From: Thermoleophilia bacterium
Lineage (GTDB): Bacteria > Actinomycetota > Thermoleophilia > Gaiellales > SKUG01
Direction: 5' to 3'
DNA length: 9,576 nt
NCBI GenBank assembly: GCA_025964465.1
Contig: JAOPYS010000061.1
Span: 1-9,576, forward strand
The translations under genes were made by a program, and so were the position numbers. The stretch's first letter is position 1, and every line of letters starts with the position of its first letter. Below, one piece after another: positions 5,216-9,576 of this stretch. The notes beneath the pieces are model-generated. The model was not told where the DNA came from. It did no database searches and saw nothing but the letters and a program-made list of their open reading frames with translations.

Positions 5216-6022
5216 ATGACGGGCCCCGAGGCCAACGGCGACCCACAGCTCGACGAGGCACAGCGCGACTTGCTCGCGCACGTCACGGACGCGACCGACG
5301 TCAGCCTCCGTCGCCCGGCCCAGGGCCAGGACAACCACGTCGTGGTCGTCGACGAGCAGTGGGTGATCCGGACGTCCAGGACTCCCGAGGCCGCCCGCTG
5401 GCACCGCAACGAGGTCGCGGCCCTTCGCGCGATGTCAGTCGACGCCGCCGTGCCACGCCCTTTGGCGTGGACCGAGCGCGGCACGGTGTACGCCCTCCTG
5501 CCCGGACGACCGCTCGACCGAGCCGCGTGGGCGGGCCTGCGACCTGGCGTCCGCGTCGGCGTGGCACGGCAGCTGCGATCGACCGTCGCCTCCCTGCACG
5601 CGGTGCCGGTCGACCTGATCCCGGACCCCGTCGACCAGCTCGACGCGGCCTGGATGCGCGCATCGATCCGCACGTGCTCCGCGGTTCCGGCACGACGGCC
5701 CCTCGGGTTCGATCCCGGCCGCCTGCTGGAGCGCTTCGAGGCGGCGTGGTCGCTCGGACCGCCTCCGCAGCCTGTCGTGGTCCACGTCGACCTCAAGCCC
5801 GAGAACCTGCTCCTCGACGGCGAACGCGCGGCCATCCTCGACTTCGGGGGGATCGCGCACGGCGACCCGGCCATCGACTACGGCGTGCTCAGCCACCACC
5901 TCGGCGAGGCGCTCCTCGACGCCATGGGCATCCCTGACACGCCGCTGGCGGCGCGGGCCCGCTGCTACGCCGACCTGTACCACCTGCGACGCTGCACGCG
6001 AGGCTGGACCCGGTCGGCGTGA
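5216..6022 (+). CDS. APH-family (aminoglycoside phosphotransferase-like) kinase
   Basis: A 268-aa kinase-fold phosphotransferase of the APH/choline-kinase superfamily. The N-lobe has a nucleotide loop region (PAQGQDNHVVVVDEQWVIRT, Arg52 at the usual basic position) and Glu66 in the following helix. The catalytic loop is intact: VVVHVDLKPENLLLD with His190, Asp192 and Asn197, followed by the metal-binding DFG (Asp209) in AILDFGGIAHGDPAIDYG. Substrate unknown: members phosphorylate aminoglycosides, macrolides, homoserine, sugars or other small hydroxyl compounds, so resistance should not be assumed. The C-terminal helical part after residue 240 is rather short. Start: ATG at 5216 with no Shine-Dalgarno but TATGCT 6 nt upstream; the frame is open further upstream but runs antisense through gloA. 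It ends 6 bp from the stop of the convergent protease gene. Confidence 0.88.
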   Translation: MTGPEANGDPQLDEAQRDLLAHVTDATDVSLRRPAQGQDNHVVVVDEQWVIRTSRTPEAARWHRNEVAALRAMSVDAAVPRPLAWTERGTVYALLPGRPLDRAAWAGLRPGVRVGVARQLRSTVASLHAVPVDLIPDPVDQLDAAWMRASIRTCSAVPARRPLGFDPGRLLERFEAAWSLGPPPQPVVVHVDLKPENLLLDGERAAILDFGGIAHGDPAIDYGVLSHHLGEALLDAMGIPDTPLAARARCYADLYHLRRCTRGWTRSA

Positions 6023-6028
6023 GCCGCG

Positions 6029-7204
6029 CTACTCGATGCAGGGGCCGGTGCGGACCGCGAAGTCCGCGGGCACGCGTCGGGCGCGCTCCAGGGCCTGCGC
6101 GGCGAGGTCGTTCGGGATGCCGTAGCCGCCCTTGACCTTCTCGCCGACGGTCGACGCGAACACGGTCGAGAGCACGCGCCCGTTGCCGTCCACCAGCGGG
6201 CCGCCCGAGTTGCCGTGCCGGACCAGGCCGCGGAAGCTCGTGACCCGCCGTTCGGCGTCGCCGTCGCCGTAGATGTCCTGCCCCCGCACACGCCGCTCGT
6301 CGCTGAAGCGCGCCGCCGTGGCCTGGAAGCCGCGGTTCTCGGGGTACCCGAGCACCACTCCGGCCTCGCCCTTGGCGACGCGCGGCACCGCCCGGAGCGG
6401 CGTGAGGTCGAGCCCCGACACGCGCAGCACGGCGAGGTCGTTGACGTCGTCGAACGCCACGACGTCCGCGTCGATGAGCTTGCCCTGGCCGCGCAGCTGC
6501 ACCGCGGTGTCGGCCTGCCCGGCGACGACGTGCGCGTTGGTGATGACGAACCCCGCCGCCGCGACCCAGCCGGTGCCCGTGATGCGGTAGCCGCACGCGG
6601 TGCCCACGACCCGGACCACCGAGCGCGACGCATCCGCGACCTCGGGATCACGAGGCAGCTGCGGGTCGGGCGCGTCGATCTCGATCCGCCCACCGTCGAA
6701 GGTGGGGAACGGATCGTAGGACGCGAGCACGCCCACGATCGGGCCCGCGTCGGGCAGCACGGAGTTGAGCCGCTGGATGATGCTCGAGGTGACGATCTGC
6801 GGGCGCAGCGCCCGGGCCTGGGGCACGCCGATGGTGGAGGCCGCGGCGAACCACGCCAGGAGCAGCCCCACGACCGCGAGCAGCGCGGCGCCGAGCAGGT
6901 GGTCGACGGCGGCGTGGTCGTCGGCATCGACGCGCCGTCGCGCGGCCGCGCCGAGGTCCTGCATCGCCATCGCGCCGATGATCGTGATCAGCACCCCGAC
7001 GGCCAGGCCGATGATCGGCGCCCACGCAGAGGCGGCCGGGTCGTTGGACGCTCGCTCGACCAGCGTGCTCGTGACGCGCGTGCCGACCACCCCGCCGAGC
7101 ACCAGCCCGAACAGCGACGCGGCCCCGACGATGAACCCCTGCGCGTAGCCGAGCGCTGCGAGGGCCAGGACGACGACGAGGATGAGGAGGTCGAGCGTGT
7201 TCAC
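6029..7204 (-). CDS. marP: MarP-like membrane serine protease (CvpA-type membrane domain + trypsin-like domain)
   Basis: A 391-aa membrane-anchored protease. Four hydrophobic segments at about residues 5-20, 25-42, 61-81 and 102-123 form a CvpA/colicin-V-production-like membrane domain; after a linker the trypsin-like domain (about 190-391) lies outside the membrane. The triad is intact: His225 in VITNAHVVAG, Asp256 in VNDLAVLRV, Ser333 in GNSGGPLVDG. Cys204 and Cys389 flank the protease domain and are placed like the activating disulfide of Mycobacterium tuberculosis MarP (Rv3671c), which is needed for acid and oxidative stress resistance and acts in the periplasm. Start is GTG at 7204, opening directly into the first helix; there is no Shine-Dalgarno, and TACCGT lies 10 nt upstream. 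No PDZ domain. It follows the DUF4383 gene on the same strand by 83 bp, with a likely terminator between. Confidence 0.9.
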   Translation of the reverse strand: MNTLDLLILVVVLALAALGYAQGFIVGAASLFGLVLGGVVGTRVTSTLVERASNDPAASAWAPIIGLAVGVLITIIGAMAMQDLGAAARRRVDADDHAAVDHLLGAALLAVVGLLLAWFAAASTIGVPQARALRPQIVTSSIIQRLNSVLPDAGPIVGVLASYDPFPTFDGGRIEIDAPDPQLPRDPEVADASRSVVRVVGTACGYRITGTGWVAAAGFVITNAHVVAGQADTAVQLRGQGKLIDADVVAFDDVNDLAVLRVSGLDLTPLRAVPRVAKGEAGVVLGYPENRGFQATAARFSDERRVRGQDIYGDGDAERRVTSFRGLVRHGNSGGPLVDGNGRVLSTVFASTVGEKVKGGYGIPNDLAAQALERARRVPADFAVRTGPCIE

Positions 7205-7229
7205 GGGCGCAGCGACGGTACCACGACGA

Positions 7230-7251
7230 CGGGCGCCCCGAGGGACGCCCG
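7230..7251 (-). terminator. Hairpin terminator downstream of the DUF4383 gene
   Basis: On the minus strand CGGGCGTCC CTCG GGGCGCCCG folds into a 9-bp stem (one G-U pair) with a 4-nt loop, 36 nt after the DUF4383 stop. The wobble pair forms only in minus-strand RNA; the plus-strand version has an A-C mismatch, which fits minus-strand use. There is no T-run, so it would be the U-poor type common in high-GC actinobacteria. Confidence 0.5.
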
Positions 7252-7287
7252 CCGAACGTGGTGCGTGGTGGAGCGGGGTGTGTCAGG

Positions 7288-7704
7288 TCAGACGGTGCGC
7301 TCGCGAGTGACCTCGCGCGACGCGACCCAGGCGCCGATGCCGACCACGCCGATGGCGAGGTGGAGGAAGTTGTCCGCCATGTTGATGCTGCCCATGATGC
7401 CGAACGGGTCGAAGCCGTCGCCGTGCACGAGGCCCCAGATGCCGAGCGCGGTGTAGACCACACCGAGGATCAGCGCGTACGGCCGAGCGAACGAGAGGAC
7501 CGCGAAGCCCGCGATCAGCCCGAGCACGCCCGTGGCGAGGTGGACGAAGTTGTGGGTGAGGTTGACGTCGAAGCCCAGCAGCGGCTCCACGGAGTCCTGG
7601 CTCGTGTTGACGATGAGGCCGAGGATGCCGACGAGCGTGAGTACGACGCCGAAGATGCGTGCGTACATCAGCGCAGGGCTGGCGGTACGGGTGGTCGTGT
7701 CCAT
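7288..7704 (-). CDS. DUF4383 four-helix membrane protein
   Basis: A 138-aa integral membrane protein of the DUF4383 type; function unknown for the family. Four hydrophobic segments lie at about residues 15-33, 53-70, 76-93 and 112-128. The protein is an internal duplication: LGFDVNLTHNFVHLATGVLGL (about 43-63) matches FGIMGSINMADNFLHLAIGVVGI (about 101-123), each with an N-F-[VL]-H-L core that places His55 and His115 at equivalent membrane-entry sites. Both halves also carry ARxFG or ARPYAL after an Arg. Start: ATG at 7704 with AAGGG 7 nt upstream; the open frame continues upstream but lacks hydrophobic or motif content. It is upstream of marP on the same strand but probably separated by a terminator. 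The conserved paired histidines hint at metal or quinone/heme contact, which is speculation. Confidence 0.85.
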   Translation of the reverse strand: MDTTTRTASPALMYARIFGVVLTLVGILGLIVNTSQDSVEPLLGFDVNLTHNFVHLATGVLGLIAGFAVLSFARPYALILGVVYTALGIWGLVHGDGFDPFGIMGSINMADNFLHLAIGVVGIGAWVASREVTRERTV

Positions 7705-7847
7705 GATGTGTCCCTTGTCGATGAGGTTGGTGCGAGCCGATGAGTGGCACGCACCGATGACGGTTTCCTTATGGGCATCGTTCGCACGGCTAACCACCCC
7801 GGATTCGGTCGACGGCACGAATCGCGCAGGTTGGCTCGGAATACGAC
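7705..7847. other. Intergenic region upstream of the DUF4383 gene
   Basis: This 143-bp stretch has no credible gene. It has the AAGGG ribosome site (minus strand, just before 7704) and an AT-richer patch at about 7762-7776 (GGTTTCCTTATGGGC) that is the likeliest place for the DUF4383 promoter, but I could not fix -35 and -10 boxes. Its right end receives the tRNA terminator. Confidence 0.4.
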
Positions 7848-7848
7848 A

Positions 7849-7878
7849 AGGGCGGCCCGATGGAGATCGGACCGCCCT
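7849..7878 (-). terminator. Rho-independent terminator of the initiator tRNA gene
   Basis: On the minus strand AGGGCGGTCCGAT CTCC ATCGGGCCGCCCT makes a 13-bp stem with one G-U pair and a 4-nt loop, 6 nt after the tRNA 3' end, followed by TTGTCGTATT. The same bases read on the plus strand have a C-A mismatch instead of the G-U pair, so the hairpin is shaped for minus-strand RNA. Confidence 0.85.
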
Positions 7879-7884
7879 GTGAGG

Positions 7885-7958
<74 letters not shown>

Positions 7959-7969
7959 GCGTAGGAGAC

Positions 7970-7998
7970 ATGCTAGCGGGAGGTTCGCCCGCATGCAA
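7970..7998 (-). promoter_or_regulatory. Promoter of the initiator tRNA gene
   Basis: On the minus strand TTGCAT (7993-7998), a 17-bp spacer and TAGCAT (7970-7975) form a good sigma-70-type promoter. Transcription should start near 7963, about 5 nt before the mature tRNA 5' end at 7958. It overlaps the upstream region of the divergent mgtC-like gene. Confidence 0.6.
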
Positions 7999-8006
7999 CC
8001 CGTGGG

Positions 8007-8012
8007 TATGGG
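8007..8012 (+). promoter_or_regulatory. Possible -10 TATGGG for the MgtC-family gene
   Basis: TATGGG ends 6 nt before the ATG at 8019, the same geometry as the leaderless candidates at 1607-1612 and 5204-5209. TTCGCC at 7984-7989 would be the -35 with 17-bp spacing. The final base does not match the consensus T, so this is weak. Confidence 0.3.
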
Positions 8013-8018
8013 CCGGCG

Positions 8019-8756
8019 ATGAAGCCGCCCGACCTGCCCGAGCTCGAACTGGTCCTGCGACTCGTCCTCGCGGCGCTGCTCGGCGCCGTGATCGGCGTCG
8101 AGCGCGAGTGGCGCGACCGCACCGCCGGGCTGCGCACGCACATGCTCGTGTGCGTGGGATCCGCGGCGTTCACCATCGTCTCGGCCTACGGCTTCCAGGA
8201 CTGGTACATCCAGGTCCCGACGGGCACGCGCCCGGCGATCGTCAGCGACCCGACCCGCATCGCGGCGCAGATCGTCACGGGCATCGGGTTCCTCGGCGCG
8301 GGTGCGATCTTCCGCTCCGACGACGGCGTGCGCGGCCTGACGACCGCGGCGAGCCTCTGGATGATGGCGGCGATCGGGCTCTCCGCGGGTGCGGGCTACT
8401 ACGAGCTCGCCGTGGCGACGACGGTGATCATGCTGCTCATCCTGGTCGCGCTGCGACAGGTGTCGGGACGCATCCGCAGCGTCAACCGCGGCGAGCACAC
8501 GCCGCTCGAGGTGATCGTGTCGGGGCCCACGTCGATCGGCGACGTGTTCGACGCGGTGGCCAAGCACAGCGGAACCGTCTCCGACTTCACCGCGAGCGTG
8601 GTCCGCGGGGACAAGCCGACACGCAAGCTCGCCTTCGACCTGTGCCTGCCCACCGACGAATCGCTGGTCGACATGGTCGGACGCCTCGCGATGCTCGAGG
8701 GCGTGGATTCGGTGTCCGCGCGCGACATGCCGGCGGCCGGCAACGACCTCAGCTGA
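8019..8756 (+). CDS. MgtC/SapB-family membrane protein
   Basis: A 245-aa inner-membrane protein of the MgtC/SapB family. The N-terminal ~148 residues hold about five hydrophobic segments (about 11-27, 41-58, 82-98, 107-125, 128-146) with the family signatures: AALLGAVIGVEREWRDRTAGLRTHMLV-type loop (Glu28, Arg29, Arg34, Arg39), and DPTRIAAQIVTGIGFLGAGAI followed by VRGLTTAASLW. Residues about 160-245 form a cytoplasmic ACT-like domain (PLEVIVSG ... VSARDMP). MgtC proteins support survival under low magnesium and inside phagocytes and interact with the F-type ATP synthase in Salmonella; here a general role in Mg2+ or membrane homeostasis is more likely. The ATG at 8019 has no clear Shine-Dalgarno. 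Its stop overlaps the stop of the mec gene on the other strand by 8 bp (palindrome TCAGCTGA). Confidence 0.92.
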   Translation: MKPPDLPELELVLRLVLAALLGAVIGVEREWRDRTAGLRTHMLVCVGSAAFTIVSAYGFQDWYIQVPTGTRPAIVSDPTRIAAQIVTGIGFLGAGAIFRSDDGVRGLTTAASLWMMAAIGLSAGAGYYELAVATTVIMLLILVALRQVSGRIRSVNRGEHTPLEVIVSGPTSIGDVFDAVAKHSGTVSDFTASVVRGDKPTRKLAFDLCLPTDESLVDMVGRLAMLEGVDSVSARDMPAAGNDLS

Positions 8757-9177
8757 CGGAGACGTCGAGCTCCGCGACCTCGCCGTCGCGGATGCGGTAC
8801 GCGCGCAGCAGGGGCTCGGGGCCGGCCAGGCCGAGGATGGCGTAGACGGCGTCGGGCCACCCGGCGAGCGCCAGGTCGGTGGCGGACGGGTACGGCTCCG
8901 TCGCCGGGTGCGAGTGGAACACGAGCGTCGTGTCCCATCCCTCGTCCTCCGCCCGCAGGTGCAGTCGCAGCTGGTCGGCGGCCGCGATCTCGTACCGCGT
9001 GACCGGCGTCTCGTGCACGTTGTCGAGCGGGTGGAACTCCGCGACGGCGCCGGGCGCGCCGAGGCCCAGGCCACAGCACTCGTTCGGGGTGGCGGCGCGC
9101 GCGTGCTCGACCATGCGGCCGAACAGGTCGCCCGACACGACGAAGGCGCCCTCCTCCACGTGCGCGAGCGTCACCAC
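8749..9177 (-). CDS. mec: JAMM/MPN metalloprotease, Mec-type CysO-cysteine peptidase
   Basis: A 142-aa zinc peptidase of the JAB1/MPN/Mov34 family. The JAMM motif is complete: Glu33 in TPNECCG, His88 and His90 in HSHPATEPYPSATD, then Ser98 and Asp101 with exact HxHx7SxxD spacing. The sequence around the motif and the end (LLRAYRIRDGEVAEL) closely resembles, as I recall it, M. tuberculosis Mec (Rv1334). That enzyme releases cysteine from the sulfur-carrier protein CysO after CysM has made the CysO-cysteine adduct. The neighbouring upstream gene here is cysM, which supports the same role. Start is GTG at 9177 or the next codon, GTG at 9174; the latter overlaps the cysM stop as GTGA, a classic coupling arrangement. 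Cytoplasmic; no signal peptide. Confidence 0.92.
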   Translation of the reverse strand: MVTLAHVEEGAFVVSGDLFGRMVEHARAATPNECCGLGLGAPGAVAEFHPLDNVHETPVTRYEIAAADQLRLHLRAEDEGWDTTLVFHSHPATEPYPSATDLALAGWPDAVYAILGLAGPEPLLRAYRIRDGEVAELDVSVS

Positions 9178-9576
9178 CAGTGCCCGGCTTCCATGTCGCG
9201 CTCGAGCTCGTCGATCTCGCGGTCGTAGATGCCGGAGCTCAGGTACTTCCAGCCCGAATCCGCGACGAGCACCACGATGGTCGAGCCCGCGTCGGCCTCC
9301 CGCGCGATGCGTCGCGCGACGTGAAGTGCGGCGCCCGCGGAGACGCCGGCGAAGATGCCCGCGCGGGCGAACGCACGCGTGGCGAGCACCGAGTTGCGGT
9401 TGTCGACGAGGATGCGGCGGTCCAGCAGGGAGGCGTCGAGCACTGGTGGCGTGTAGCCTTCCTCGAGGCTGCGCAGCCCCATGATCGGGTCGCCCGTCTG
9501 CGGCTCAGCGGCCTCGAGCTGCACGGACGGGTCGTGCTCGAGCAGTCGCCGGCCGACGCCGGTGAGCGTGCCGCCG
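9171..9576 (-). CDS. cysM: Cysteine synthase, CysM-type, 5' part outside the window
   Basis: C-terminal ~134 residues of a PLP-dependent cysteine synthase; codons begin at 9575. The visible part starts GGTLTGVGRRLLEHDP, the phosphate-binding Gly-rich loop region of the family, continues with VQLEAAEP and GIFAGVSAGAALHVA, and ends VVLVADSGWKYLSSGIYD followed by an acidic tail ending in GHWW. The GWKYLS-G-Y ending matches actinobacterial CysM, which uses O-phosphoserine and thiocarboxylated CysO, rather than CysK, which ends differently (from memory). The PLP lysine lies outside the window. The stop codon overlaps the start of mec, so the two are cotranscribed and translationally coupled. cysO is expected beyond the right edge or elsewhere. 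Confidence 0.92.
   Translation of the reverse strand, partial: GGTLTGVGRRLLEHDPSVQLEAAEPQTGDPIMGLRSLEEGYTPPVLDASLLDRRILVDNRNSVLATRAFARAGIFAGVSAGAALHVARRIAREADAGSTIVVLVADSGWKYLSSGIYDREIDELERDMEAGHWW

Noticed and set aside
5216..6022. Aminoglycoside resistance gene
   Set aside because: The kinase motifs define only the APH superfamily; nothing in the sequence or context shows an antibiotic substrate.
6215..7456. 413-residue plus-strand frame through the protease gene, rich in His, Asp and Arg
   Set aside because: Antisense shadow of marP and the DUF4383 gene; no domain, and no ribosome site at its start.

Overview
This is a compact, high-GC bacterial chromosome segment with 13 protein genes (two cut by the window edges) and one tRNA. 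Gene content and style point to an actinobacterium. A secreted collagen-like protein with the N-terminal pattern SLALLVALGGGTAYA, followed by short repeats and a Gly-X-Y tract, is a protein type I associate with the Thermoleophilia/Solirubrobacterales branch. A Mec-type JAMM protease next to a CysM-type cysteine synthase is also an actinobacterial arrangement. The class-level placement is inference.

Left third (1-2486): a truncated helical protein of unknown function, then a minus-strand pair of a TetR regulator and an isochorismatase-family hydrolase. These diverge from a plus-strand SnoaL/NTF2-like gene. The 45-bp tetR/SnoaL gap holds a perfect inverted repeat, TGTAAC-N4-GTTACA, placed to control both directions, so the three genes look like one small regulated catabolic or detoxification unit. 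A GNAT acetyltransferase converges on the SnoaL gene.

Middle (2623-7204): a 421-aa protein whose C-terminal half carries the DGA and RHR signatures of diadenylate cyclase (DAC/DisA_N) domains behind an N-terminal region resembling the DACNV sensor. It is the most interesting gene here. Then come the collagen-like secreted protein, a glyoxalase I (gloA) with all four metal ligands, an APH-family phosphotransferase, and a MarP-like membrane-anchored serine protease with an intact His-Asp-Ser triad and a likely redox disulfide.

Right third (7205-9576): a four-helix DUF4383 membrane protein, an initiator tRNA (anticodon CAT) with its own promoter and terminator, an MgtC/SapB-family membrane protein, and on the minus strand cysM (partial) translationally coupled to mec. 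The last two suggest the CysO-dependent cysteine biosynthesis route known from Mycobacterium; cysO is not in the window.

All four tail-to-tail gene pairs are separated by 10 bp or less or overlap. Several starts lack a Shine-Dalgarno sequence and have a TAnnnT-like hexamer 6-7 nt before the start codon, which suggests leaderless transcripts. I saw no insertion sequence, CRISPR array, phage gene or clear sign of recent transfer. No stretch over 300 bp lacks a gene; the longest gap (7705-7884) holds only the tRNA terminator and the DUF4383 upstream region. Apart from the DAC-like protein, the window looks like ordinary core and near-core genome.
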